From Phialophora verrucosa (Eukaryota; Ascomycota; Eurotiomycetes; Chaetothyriales; Herpotrichiellaceae): a stretch of 64,000 bases of DNA. A program made the translations under genes and the position numbers. The stretch is taken from positions 1,426,001 through 1,490,000 of the forward strand of contig MSED01000008.1 in assembly GCA_002099365.1 (NCBI GenBank), given 5' to 3'. The notes under the pieces are model-generated. The model saw only the letters and a list, made by a program, of their open reading frames with translations, was not told the DNA's origin and searched no databases. Shown here in pieces: positions 11,724 through 21,951 of this stretch; position 1 is the first letter of the stretch; every line of letters starts with the position of its first letter.

Positions 11724-13683
11724 CTATCTGCCTCTCGCGCTGGCAAGCACGGCCCTGCCGGCCTGGACACCCCTGGCCAGCAAGTCGCGAAACACGAGCT
11801 TTGTCCTCTCGAGGCCGTTCCTCCTGGCGTACACGATGCCCCAGACCAGGCCGACGACGCCGGCCAACCGGACGAGCCTCGTGACGGCCAGCCTCATGAG
11901 TCCCTTCCTCGTGTATTGGATGTCCCAGTGGCGCCAGACGGGGAACATGCATCGCAGGGTGAAGTCGACCTGGGTGCGGGGATAGACGGTGGCGTTCCAG
12001 TTGGTGGTGCGGTCGACGTACCAGTTCTGGCCGCCGCCGCTGTTGAAGACGCTGTTGCGCAGTTCCTTCTGCAGCTGGGCGGTCCAGGCGCGCTCGGCGG
12101 ACTCCTTGACGTCGACGGTGGTGACGTCGCCGCGCAGGATCGGGCCGATGAAGTTCAGGGCGTAGTTGACCATGTTCTCCGAGGCCAGGATGACGGACGA
12201 GTGGCCCGTCGCCGTGTTGGGGCCGAAGATCAGGAAGAAGTTGGGGAACCCGTCCATTGCGGTGCCGAGGTAGGCCTGCGCGCCGCCGCGCTCGTCCCAC
12301 GTCTTGTACAGCGAGCGGCCGTTGCGGCCCGTGACGTCGAGCGGGTGCAGCCACTGGTTCGTCTCGTACCCGTTCGCCAGGATGATCACGTCGGCGGGGA
12401 TGGTGCGCTCGTCGGTCGGCGCTTTGCTGTCCGTCTTGGAGAGCGGCGGGTAGTGGCGGCCGGGTCCCAGCGTCACGGACCGTGGCTGGATCGACGTCAA
12501 CGGCAGGGTCGTGATCTCCACGTTGGGCAGGCCCAGGGAACTGAACCAGCCCTCGTCGACGACGCGGCGCTTGCAGAAGACTTCGTAGTCCGGCGTCATG
12601 ATCTCGTGGTACTCGGCCGGCACGGTCTTGCGGAGGTAGCGCAGCAGCTCTTCTGCCTTCTTCTTGCGTCGTTCCCGCGCGGCCTCGTTCGGCGTGAACA
12701 GCTGCACAAACTCGAGCTCGCTCATGGTGAACATGAATTTGCGGAGCCCGGCCTGGAATCCTGGGACGTAGGTGCTCAGGAAAGGGATCCACTTCTTCCA
12801 CCACTCCTTCGCCTCGGGGGTCAGGAATGCCACCGCCCAAGGAGGCGAGCGCATCAGCTGGGTGACGTGCTTGGCGCCGTATTCGGGCTTGACGAGCTGC
12901 GGCACAACCTGGCCGGCCGAGCAGCCCGTGCCCACGACCACGACGTCCTTGCCCTTCAGATCGAGGTCCTTCTTCCAGCGCGCCGTGTGCACGATCTCGC
13001 CCTCGAATGTATCCAGCCCGGGGACGTCCAGCGGGGGTTTCGGCTCCACGAGGCCGCCCACGGCACTGCACACGATCTTGGCCCTCACGGTCTCGGTCCG
13101 CAACACCACAGTATGCACGCCCTTCTCTTTCTCCCACTGTTGCCGCTCGCGGGTCGACAGGTCTCCCACCCCGGGGGCGAGGTACTCAAGCTGGACTTCC
13201 CACTCGTTGACGTCGTCGAGCCAGCGCACCGCCTTGACCGAGGTGTCCAACTGGATCTTGTCCAAGATCTCGAACTTCTCGCACACGTCGTACAAGTATC
13301 GGATGATCTCAGGCCCAGAGGGGAGTAATGACGTCCAGTGCGGGTTTTGGGCAAACGAATAGGAGTACATCAGCGCGGGTCTATCTCTTATCGTCAGCAT
13401 GGATACCCGGGCTTAAGGGCGACAGCGGCGTAGGATATCCGTATCAGGATGGAAGGACCTACACGTCGCAGGCAATGCCGGGGTACTGGTTCGTATACCA
13501 CGTGCCACCTAGAGCGGATCTTCGCTCGAAGATGCGGAACTGGTCAAAGCCTAGGACCTGGCGGAGGCGGCAGCCCATGGCGATGCCAGACTCGCCGGCT
13601 CCAATGATCAGGACGGGATAGTACGTGTATCCTGAGTCGCCGCCCAGGCCGACATGGCGGATGCGGTCGATTCGAGTTGTCAT
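11724..13683 (-). CDS. FAD-dependent Baeyer-Villiger-type monooxygenase
   Basis: There are two exons, 13683-13463 and 13380-11724, separated by an 82-nt intron (GTAGGT donor, ATAG acceptor). The join restores the usual ACDVPALMYSYSF sequence and gives 625 residues. The FAD-binding GAGESG motif is at residues 28-33. A second Rossmann motif, GTGCSAG, lies near residue 220. The type I Baeyer-Villiger fingerprint FxGxxxHxxxW appears exactly as FEGEIVHTARW near residue 198. Such enzymes use NADPH and O2 to insert oxygen next to a ketone or to oxidise a heteroatom. The physiological substrate is unknown. The ATG at 13683 is chosen because the FAD motif follows 27 residues later. The upstream in-frame methionine adds only Arg/His-rich sequence. 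The gene is divergent from the JmjC gene. Two long open frames in other phases overlap it and are artefacts of high GC content. Confidence 0.92.
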
Positions 13684-14416
13684 GATGAAGGTAGAATGAA
13701 CGTGGTGTCTGTATCGTCGCCGCGAGTGTCTATGCAGATAGCAGTACGACCAGCGTGGTTGTAACACGCAGTAGAGAGCTCAGAGGTACTGAGGTACTGG
13801 GATACTGAGGTATTGGAAGTTAGAGATCAATAGAGAGACAGGCAGTAGGTAGGTGGCGGTGGTGGTGAGCACCGAGATGGACGAACCGCGACTGTCAGAG
13901 CTCGACACCTCGGACCCCCCTAGTCAGACAACACCCTTGACGTGTACCTCAGGACGAGTAATCAATATATAATGTACTCCATATGCAAGAAGTATTCATT
14001 CACAAGCGCCGAGCACCTCACTGACTTAGGCGGCTGGGCAGGCCCAATCCGGGGCATGTCTGGAGTGTCTCTGACTGTCTCAGTGTGGGGGTGACTGATG
14101 ATGAAGTCGGCGGGCCGAAAGGGCCGACTAGGTAAAGAGCCTCCCCTGTTGGGTGCCAGTAAAAGGGCCACAGGGCCTTGTGTCGCCGAGGCTCGGAGGA
14201 TCGATTGACCTGCCAGAAGGGGAAAAACCTTGCAGCACACGCTGACTAGGATACGGAATACGGAGTACGAAGATCGAACGAGTACGAGTCCAAGGCAACC
14301 AACACCACCAACTCACATTGGCCGGATTCTGGTGTTGATGCTGTGCTGATGCTCGTGGCCGGTTATGGCAAGCCGATAAATGCAACCGGGCATTCGATAC
14401 TGCGCGAGGAAAGCTG
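13684..14416. other. Divergent promoter region (monooxygenase / JmjC gene)
   Basis: This is 733 bp between two divergent starts. It contains short AGGTACTGAGGTACTGGGATACTGAGGTA direct repeats near 13780-13812 and one perfect TACGGAGTA at 14259-14267, preceded by the near-copy ATACGGAATACGG. No gene was found. Confidence 0.5.
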
Positions 14417-15685
14417 TTGACCACGAGGCTATTCATGCCATGCCCCGTCACTTTCACCAGGAGCTCCCACACTCTTGCTTGCGCTCGTTCGCTCGTTAGA
14501 CGGGATGGCATTAGCACCAGCACCAGCACCAGCACGAGTGCCAGTGCCAGCGACAGAATCGTCAAATCATTGAGGTTGCTCTTACACTGCGGGTCGTCAG
14601 TCCGTCAATTGACCACGCCGACGGCCGTGGGAAAAGGTCAGGAACCAAGACCACGACCACGACCAGTAGCAGGAAGACCACTTCGAAACGTCGCCGTGCT
14701 GGGTTCCTGGGATCCGCATACCTTCGAACAGGCTTTCAGGGAGAATGTACCGGTGCGGCTGCCCCGTTCAAGGGCACATCTCCCCCCCGCGTGCTCGAAG
14801 TGGTTTGTCCATGACGATAACCCGGAGTTCGACCTATTTGGGGACAAGCAACGACGGGCGAGTACTAATACCAATACCAATACCAACACCGATATCGATA
14901 CCCCCGGAATCAATCTGCCTAGATCATCTGAACTACGCACGTCCTTCTGGTCCGGATACGAATCCACGGTCGTGGCCCTCGAAGTGACGACCAAGCAAGA
15001 GGGTTCCCACGTCGAGCAGTTCGAACGCCTCGAGGCCCCGATGCAGATTCTGCTGGCGTACCTTTCGCAAGCACAACCACCATCGCCATCAGAAACCCCG
15101 AGAGAGTCCGTGCCTCACCTATCCATCTACCTGGCGCAGAGCGACTTGTCGACTCTCCCGCCCTCCCTGCAGGCCGATGTGCCCATTCCGACAGTCCTAC
15201 GACACTTTTCTCCTCCCTCTGGGCCCTCCGGGAACGGGAGCGGGAACAGGTGTATCAAGGGGGATATCTATGCCTCGTCTCTCTGGATGGGCCGTCCACC
15301 CACATACACGCCCCTTCACCGGGATCCGAACCCGAACCTCTTCGTCCAGCTTGCCGGGCGAAAGACGATCCGGCTCCTCCCCCCGGACATTGGCGACGCT
15401 GTGTACCGTGATGTGATGATGGCCACGACGCAGCGCGGTGTATCATCGTCTTTCTCAGGGAGAATCCGCGGCGAGGAAATGATGGTCGGCCCCGAGAGGA
15501 AACTCCTCCACGACTGTGTCTGGGATGGCGATCCCCCCGGGAGGTACGCCGACCTGCTCCGGGCTCATTGTCTGGAAACCACGCTCGAGCTCGGAGACGC
15601 CCTGTTCACCCCCCAGGGCTGGTGGCATAGTGTCAAGGGAGTCGGACCGGGCGTCACTGCTAGTGTGAATTGGTGGTTTCGCTGA
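14417..15685 (+). CDS. JmjC/cupin-8 domain protein
   Basis: A single exon encodes 422 residues. The C-terminal half is a JmjC-like beta barrel. The HxD of the iron site is in PLHRDPNPNL, followed by LAGRKTIRLLPP, and the distal His is in GWWHSVKG near the end. These residues fit a 2-oxoglutarate/Fe(II) hydroxylase of the cupin-8 type, which hydroxylates a protein or tRNA substrate. The target is not predictable. The N-terminal ~80 residues are Arg/Ser-rich and almost free of acidic residues, compatible with a mitochondrial presequence. Two microsatellites are translated: a Ser-Thr run from residue ~33 and an Asn-Thr run near residue 153. The start is uncertain because the N-terminus is low complexity. 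The gene is convergent with the CK2 beta gene. Confidence 0.82.
   Translation: MTTRLFMPCPVTFTRSSHTLACARSLVRRDGISTSTSTSTSASASDRIVKSLRLLLHCGSSVRQLTTPTAVGKGQEPRPRPRPVAGRPLRNVAVLGSWDPHTFEQAFRENVPVRLPRSRAHLPPACSKWFVHDDNPEFDLFGDKQRRASTNTNTNTNTDIDTPGINLPRSSELRTSFWSGYESTVVALEVTTKQEGSHVEQFERLEAPMQILLAYLSQAQPPSPSETPRESVPHLSIYLAQSDLSTLPPSLQADVPIPTVLRHFSPPSGPSGNGSGNRCIKGDIYASSLWMGRPPTYTPLHRDPNPNLFVQLAGRKTIRLLPPDIGDAVYRDVMMATTQRGVSSSFSGRIRGEEMMVGPERKLLHDCVWDGDPPGRYADLLRAHCLETTLELGDALFTPQGWWHSVKGVGPGVTASVNWWFR
14511..14550 (+). repeat. Coding hexamer microsatellite (AGCACC)n
   Basis: About five tandem AGCACC-like units, becoming degenerate at the 3' end, lie inside the JmjC gene and encode alternating Ser-Thr then Ser-Ala. 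Unit length is a multiple of three, so copy-number change would keep the frame. Confidence 0.85.
14865..14900 (+). repeat. Coding hexamer microsatellite (AATACC)n
   Basis: Four to five tandem AATACC units, degenerating to AACACC and GATATC, lie in the JmjC gene and encode alternating Asn-Thr followed by Asp-Ile-Asp-Thr. The unit is frame-neutral. Confidence 0.85.
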
Positions 15686-16377
15686 GTGAGTGAGTGATCC
15701 GAGGAGCGTCACACTACATTTGTACATTAATACATTTGTGTTCTACTGTACGGTATGTTCATGTAGGCGGGATGAAGGTCTGCCCCGGCACAGTGTGTAG
15801 TTACGTTGTGGATGCATAACCTGCACTCGAGCACCGCGGAGGACGCAGGAAGACGAGTAGACAAAATCCGAATTGTCACACCTGAAATACCGGCCCGGGC
15901 CTTACTTAACATTGTAGCTCTCATACCGAGTACAAGTACATACATACAGGTAGGACTTACTACTTCTCCACTCCACCTGAGTGCTTGGGCGGGCATATAG
16001 AATTTGACAGGTCCCATGTCCGCGGTCCGCACCCACCCACCTTGGGTCGAGAATAGAATCATGGACCGCGGAATAAGTAGTCCAAGGAGGCCGCGTTGTA
16101 TGACGCGAAGAGGAGATGGAGACTCGATGCAGCGGCCGTGGATGGGGAGGAGGAAATTAGTGTACTCTTCGCATACATGCTTGCTAAGTCAAAGACGACC
16201 TTCTTGAGAGCGCAGTACCCATTGCTCGAACAAAATCAAAGATCCACCCATTCGCTCGTCCGCTCGCTTCTCTGTGGGTTGTTTGAGATCCGCTTGCTTT
16301 CTCCTCGTCGAGCCCCCTGCCCATTCGACCATCTACATCACCGTTCGTCCCGTCATCATCTTCAATCGTTGCCACGT
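15686..16377. other. Convergent 3' intergenic region
   Basis: This is 692 bp between the 3' ends of the JmjC and CK2 beta genes. Several GTACATAC/TACATACA-type repeats occur around 15715-15955. No coding signal was seen. Confidence 0.55.
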
Positions 16378-17814
16378 TCATATCCAGTTCCCCTCTCCCT
16401 GCTGCTGCTGCGCCGACACATCACCTAATCCCTGAACCACCCGTGCTCCTGATTTCCGTCTGGACTTTCCCCGGCTGCCACCTTGACTTTGACTAGCCAT
16501 CAACGCATCTCCATCCGCGTCAGGCTCTCGTTTTGACTTGCCCTTCTGTGCACTAGGCGCTGGTTGCTGACTCTGCGTGACCATGATAGCATCTCCGTCC
16601 TGATCGGCTGCTGCCCCGTCGTCTTCTTCTTCGTCTCCAACCTCGTCGTCATTGTCCTCGAGATCGCCGGGTAGATGCCGCGACTCCTCATCCGGGTCAC
16701 CGTCGACGTTTCCGCCGTAGCGTTCATGCCATAACCTCGCCTCGTCCAGTTCGTTGATGTCGATCGGTTTTGATCGCATCCAGCGCATGCGTGGTCCGCT
16801 CTTCGCTCGTTCCGAGACCTTGAAGCCGTAGATTTTCGGCTCATAAATCTTGCCCCTCCCCAGACCTGGTGCATAATTGTGTGTAGCCACGCCATTGAGC
16901 GTGGCTGGTTGAGGAGGTAAGGCTGGTAGTGCGCTGGATGACCCCGGCACTTTCTCGTCTTTAGCCGCCGTCACACCGGGAATGGCCGGAGGCTGAGGTA
17001 ACGTCAGGCTCGAACTTCGACTGGCGGTGATGATACCTCGGGTAGCAGCTCCCTCATTAGGGCTCAACGTGCCTTCGAGATCGTCGGCCGCCAAGTTGCT
17101 TGGGTCCCGAGGCGCTCGTTTCTTCACCGGTGCAACATCCAGTTCTGGGAAGGACATGAAGAACAGGCAAGGAAACGTTGTCCCAAAAAAGGCACCATCT
17201 ACGGCCCGGAACCGGGAATTTGGAGGTGTGTACACGTCCAGACAGCTGGGACAGAAGAGCTTGACCGTCTGTTGGCCTGGGGTGTCCGTCAGGCCCACCG
17301 GCAACACCTTTGCGCCACCACAATGTACCCGCGGACAGTAACCAAAGTGCGACAACTCGTACTTCTCCATCATCTGGTTGATGCCGGGTCTGGAGGTGAT
17401 GTAGCGGGCATGAATCAAACCGTAGAGCAGTTCGGCCGATGACTCGATGACCGAAGTATCGGATGAGGTGCGACCATGTCTTCTCCCGTTTGCCGAGACA
17501 CCTGACTGTCGCCGTGATCCACCATTCTGGATTGCAGGCGGCTCGTCCAGCTCGTCTCCCAAGATGCCATCGTCCTCTTCTTCCTCCTCTTCTTCCTCCT
17601 CTTCTGAAAGAGCCGACGAGTTGGTCTCTGACGGCTCGACATCCAGAATCATCTCTAGTGCATCCTTGTACATTGGTACCTGTGCTTGCAGGCCCGTCAG
17701 GTTAAAGTCGTCTTCAATAAAGTCCTCGCTGACTTCGGCAAAGTATTCGTGCCCGACCAGGTTGCAGAAGGTGCCGATCCAGCTATCTGGACTCTGGGAG
17801 GAGGATTGTGACAT
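16378..17814 (-). CDS. Casein kinase 2 regulatory (beta) subunit
   Basis: The frame from 17814 encodes 478 residues. Conserved beta-subunit sequence begins at DSWIGTFCNLVGHEYFAEV, followed by EDFIEDDFNLTGLQ. An acidic run of about 20 Glu/Asp near residues 60-80 is typical of the acidic loop. The zinc-binding pair CPRVHC and CPSC lies at about residues 158-195. A long disordered tail follows but keeps IYEPKIYGFKVSERAKSGPR. The subunit dimerises through the zinc module and regulates the CK2 catalytic subunits in nucleus and cytosol. The frame stays open upstream to an ATG at 18024, adding 70 residues of non-conserved sequence. I prefer 17814 because the family starts near this point. An unseen upstream exon is also possible. 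No intron is needed. Confidence 0.88.
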   Translation of the reverse strand: MSQSSSQSPDSWIGTFCNLVGHEYFAEVSEDFIEDDFNLTGLQAQVPMYKDALEMILDVEPSETNSSALSEEEEEEEEEEDDGILGDELDEPPAIQNGGSRRQSGVSANGRRHGRTSSDTSVIESSAELLYGLIHARYITSRPGINQMMEKYELSHFGYCPRVHCGGAKVLPVGLTDTPGQQTVKLFCPSCLDVYTPPNSRFRAVDGAFFGTTFPCLFFMSFPELDVAPVKKRAPRDPSNLAADDLEGTLSPNEGAATRGIITASRSSSLTLPQPPAIPGVTAAKDEKVPGSSSALPALPPQPATLNGVATHNYAPGLGRGKIYEPKIYGFKVSERAKSGPRMRWMRSKPIDINELDEARLWHERYGGNVDGDPDEESRHLPGDLEDNDDEVGDEEEDDGAAADQDGDAIMVTQSQQPAPSAQKGKSKREPDADGDALMASQSQGGSRGKSRRKSGARVVQGLGDVSAQQQQGEGNWI

Positions 17815-18024
17815 TGTGTTCGACAGGGTGGCGGAGGAACTGGTGAACTGCTGGTAGTAGAGGGACTCGGAGTACTCAGATGCAATTTCGAGCCTTTCCA
17901 GGCCGGCGGCCACGGCGGAGGCTTGTGCGGCAGACAGCGTTAAGATCGAGTCCGCTCGGGGGACAGGACCCTGGTCTTGCAATCGGGAGGGTTGGTCTGA
18001 TCGGTGACAAGGAGGCAGGGGCAC

Positions 18025-18746
18025 AGCGTCACCTGGCGCGGGGTGAGAGGGGTCCGATTGAGGGTCAGGGTCAGGAGAGGTGCGAGGTCGGACCGGCGGA
18101 CGGCATGGAGGAATAACTGCGCTGTGTGCTGCCGGATCTTCAGTTCTTTCCTTCGGTCGCTCTGTAAGCTACGAGCAGAAATACGCAGGCCGCAGCAGGA
18201 GACGAAGCGCTGCGCTGGATCGATCTGAAGACGGGCTGGGCTGGACAATCGGTGAATCCACCAAGGATGTGACGTTCGGCTGAGGGCTAAGTCACTTTGT
18301 TGGTGACCGTACTTCAGAGGCAACGAATCTTATTCGCAACGCTACCTGGTGGCCCTGGACGTAAATATCATAGGCGAGTAATACGTCGACAGTTGGTAAC
18401 TAATCGATGACCGTGGCCTGCCGCACTTTTGAATGCGCCCGCAAGCGAAGTTGCAAGTTACGATGAAGTGGAAGCGCGGCCAATCACCAGCCGCGTCGCA
18501 CGTCTTGGCAGCCAGTCACGTGGATCACCACCAACTTGAATGTGACCAAAGTGCCAAAATGCAGTAACGGCACTGAGGTGGCAAAGAAGAGCGCTTGAGG
18601 CACCTCAATCATGGTCATATTTTGCGTATATGGTTACCTGTTGTTATATGGATTTAGGCTGTGCCATGCCGTGATGTGTAGAGAGAGAGATTTTAGATGG
18701 TGCTTCTGCACGCAGTCTGTCACTACCACCTCGTAAATATCCACAC
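18025..18746. other. Intergenic region upstream of CK2 beta
   Basis: This lies between the CK2 beta 5' side and the 3' end of the Zn2Cys6 factor, both on the minus strand. It contains a CCAAT at 18480-18484 and a CACGTG at 18517-18522, which could be promoter elements. No gene is recognised. Confidence 0.5.
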
Positions 18747-21700
18747 TCAAAATAGTTCGTTCATAATCCTGGCAAATTCTGGTTCGTTGCCGAACGCATT
18801 AAACCCCTCTGCCATGCCCACGTCTGCACCGGTCCCAGCGAAGTTGAAGGCATCGGCGCCCGGAGTCGAAGCACCATACCCGCCCGCAAGCTCAAACAGA
18901 CTGGACAACTCGTTTGTGATCTGCAGCGCATCATCAGGGCTCACCCCAAGCTCCTGGCCTTGGCCCCCGTTGCCCTGGGTAGTGCTGGGATTCCCAAAGG
19001 TCTGATTGTAGTCGACTTTGTGTCCTGCCAGGCCGGCCATTGCCACGGCGGCATCTGAGTGTGCATCTTGCTCCGCGTCATTCATGGTGCTGCCCCCACG
19101 AGCCAGGAGGCCGATCTTATCTCCCATTACCTTCAGACGGGTTAGTAAATGCCCGAGTGCTGTTCAAGCAGTGTGATGAAGAAAAGCGTGACGATAAGAG
19201 ACAGTCCAGAAAGTGCAGTAAAGCCCTTAATGACCGACAAGAAGGCCAGGCCCGAACTCCAGACCGCAGCCGACCATGACTCGCTTGAGTGTTCGTGGAT
19301 TTGGAAAGAGTACAGCTAAATCACTATTCTGCCTGGTAGCAGGGGTCGTAGCGAGCACAAGCCAGCTTATCCATGTTGGAATGGTGGTGGAAGTCCTTAC
19401 AATCACCAACGGTGAGTTTGGTATCCACAGAGATGACCAGGTCAGTTTCCAGTGGGTAGAGGAGGGGTCAACGCCAGCGTCGAGTAACTTGTTGACCAGG
19501 TCCAGTTTGAGTGGCTCGAGAGGTCCAGAAAAAGTCCAGAAAAAGTGGGTGGCACCTCCATGGCGACTGTTGTGGCACTTGCCGTACATCAAATACGTCG
19601 TTGTGGAGGGTAGAGTCGCTATCCAGGAAGTTCCGGTCCAGAAGAAGGAAGAAAGGAAGGAAGGCAGGGAGGAAGGGAGGGAAGGAAGGAAGGGCAAAAG
19701 GCAAGAACGACAAGGGAAGATCGTACCGATACTATAGATGGTCAGCTTTGCTAGCATTGCAGAAAGAGCTCGCTTGGGTCACTTACAACTACGGATGGTC
19801 CTCCAAAGTCTTTTGGACACGTGGGATTTGGTGCTGAAGCCCTTGACAATCTCAATCGCGGCGTAGAATTCCTGCCGGGTCTGCCCGCAAAATACGGCGG
19901 GTGCATGAGCGACAGACAGGAAAAGAACCGCCAGAGCCTGCACCAGGAAATAGTTATACAGCACTTGCTGAGTTTTGTAGATGTCCGACATCTGGTTGAC
20001 CGCCGTGAGCGTGTTGATGGTATCCTTGGCTACATCAATGACATTCTGAGCATAGTGCCGATTTTCCATGATGCTGGTCGCTGAGTGGAGGATAGGGCGA
20101 TAAATGGAAATTCGCGCCTGGTTCTTGCGAAGGTACATCAATAGTCGGAGTCGTCGCACTCCGCGTCCTGGGATTTCATGCTCACGTGCAAGATCGCGAT
20201 TGTTGAATTGGAGCGAGTCGGGTAATTGCGAATACCACTGCAGAATCTGGTAGTCTAGAAATCCAATCTCGTCCTTCTTCGTGTTCTGGCCAGCCTCGTA
20301 GGCAAGGTTGTGATACCAGACTTTGGTGGCAATCTGGTTGTATTTCGTGATATGTCTCAGGTACGGATGGCTCTCATCCTGCACTCGAATCAGCGGAGAT
20401 GTCAAACCGGGGGACATAGCACTTACGGGCTCAGGTAGAGCGGGATCCAGGTCCGCGTCCTGCAATGCAAAGGGCATTCCGGTGCCGAAGCTCCAGCGCC
20501 TGTCCAGCGCATAGACTGTCCAAAAGATACGGATCGCTTGCTGGTATTCGGCTTCATTGGTGAAAGATTTGAGGAGCGAGTCTTTCCGGTGTAGGCCCAT
20601 TTCAATGCACATGCGCGCGGCGATGCCGATAAACCGCCAGGCCTGTGCCTCTTCATCTTTCTGGAAGTAGAAAGTGGCCTACCAAGAAGGTCAGCGTCGA
20701 ACACTTTGGCGCCTGCGAGGATCCTGATCTTACAGTTAACACGGTCAAAACCACCGACTTGACGTCAATCGCGGTAACAAGCTTAAGGTCAGTGGCTGGC
20801 TTTGCAGCATCGAAGAACCTTTGGCCCAGCTCACTGCGACCATGGCCTTCAACCGTCAAGGTGATGGCCATGACCATCTTGAGGACCGTAGTCTCTTCGT
20901 CGTCAAAAGTATCAGCCCCGGGCAACGTAGGCTGACCCAAGCCGGTCCGCAGAGATGCGCCAATGAACTTGTACAGCGAATTGGCCTGTTTGAGGACCTT
21001 GTCGATGTCAATGACTGGGTACATGATGCCAATCTCTTCCTCGTAGACACGGCACAAGCGGACTACTTCAGAATGGTCAATCAACCACAATGGGTCTTTG
21101 CTAGGGTGCGCTGACAGCATCATCACCGGCGACGCAGCTCGGCTCCTTTCGCGCGACATCAGCTCGTCATCCGCCACATTGTGAGTTATTCCCATGGTTT
21201 CAAGGGAGGATTTGGCCACGTCCAATCCATATACGGTACTTGTCGGGCCATGAAACTGTGGCAAAGCCTTGGGTGGAGCTCTCTTTGGTGAGATGAGCGG
21301 AGGTAGCGTGCGCGAGATGGACATTGAACGATTTGAGCCATCGTGGGAGAAGTGTGGGTCGAGGGACGCCGAGTAGGTGATGTCGGATCTGCTTCGAAGT
21401 TCATTTAGGTTCGCGTAAAGGTCATTGACTTGTTCCTGAAGCGCGGAAATGTGCTCGCGCATCTGGTTGAACTCGCTGTGGCCACCGTCAGCAAGCCAGC
21501 CGCAATTCCTACTTGGGCTGCTGGGCTACACACGCCGAGTCCTTGAACGAATTGGTGCAGCAATTCGGCGCATAGACACACTCGAGGTTCAAGTTGCCGC
21601 ATCGCTGGCACGGTGTGTTCCCGTTGCATTTGATCTTGCGTCTGCGGCGGCCGCTCTGTTAGCCTGTACTCTTGACTGTCTCGACGACCGTGGCTTGTGG

Positions 21701-21951
21701 ACGGGCTCACCGCTTGCACTCGTTGCTATTTTCATGAAGACAATCATGTCAGCTCTGCGGCCCTAATCTTGTCATGTGTGTCCATTTCGTTCCTACCATG
21801 CAATAGAGATGTATCTATTCCTCTTGGACCGAGTATGTGGTTGCTTGTCCGAGATGGACTCGGCTTCGGCCTTGCGCTTCTCGCCATGTCCGTTGGTTTG
21901 GGGAGGGGACGCATCTGATCCGGTGCCAGTGCCAGCGATGCTGGACACCAT
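18747..21951 (-). CDS. Zn2Cys6 transcription factor with fungal_trans domain
   Basis: The model has six exons: 21951-21797, 21725-21711, 21641-21534, 21475-20734, 20678-19787 and 19159-18747. They join to 774 residues. The zinc cluster is CX2CX6CX5CX2CX6C with Cys 52, 55, 62, 68, 71 and 78 (ACNECKRRKIKCNG then PCQRC). The first Cys codon is split TG|C, and exon 2 is only 15 nt. A short coiled coil (MREHISALQEQVNDLY) follows. The middle homology region spans about residues 240-560, including EEEIGIMYPVID and FWTVYALDRRWSFGTG. It binds DNA as a nuclear regulator; target genes are unknown. The last intron (19160-19786, 627 nt) is unusually long, so the last exon junction is less certain than the rest; its downstream frame (LTRLKVMGDKIGLLARG) fits well. 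The neighbouring genes give no clear pathway. Confidence 0.88.
19641..19698 (+). repeat. Purine-rich GGAA/GGGA tract
   Basis: About 58 bp of nearly pure purine on the + strand, made of GAAG/GGAA/GGGA units. It lies inside the long last intron of the Zn2Cys6 gene, so it is a polypyrimidine tract on the transcribed RNA. Confidence 0.85.

Noticed and set aside
11587..13328. Long open frames of about 470-516 codons on both strands over the monooxygenase
   Set aside because: They are Arg/Gly/Pro-rich, lack motifs and are fully overlapped by the well-supported monooxygenase exon. They are products of high third-position GC.
124..15685. A secondary-metabolite cluster joining the BAHD acyltransferase, monooxygenase and JmjC gene
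   Set aside because: The acyltransferase is separated from the others by 5.4 kb and the conserved Mdm1 gene, and no backbone synthase is present.
19227..19757. Minus-strand frame of 176 codons in the last intron of the Zn2Cys6 gene
   Set aside because: Its start is a translated polypyrimidine tract (Leu/Pro/Ser/Phe runs), and a short LLDAGVDPS resembling an ankyrin piece is isolated. Joining it into the transcription factor gives no family-like sequence. Kept only as a note on the long intron.
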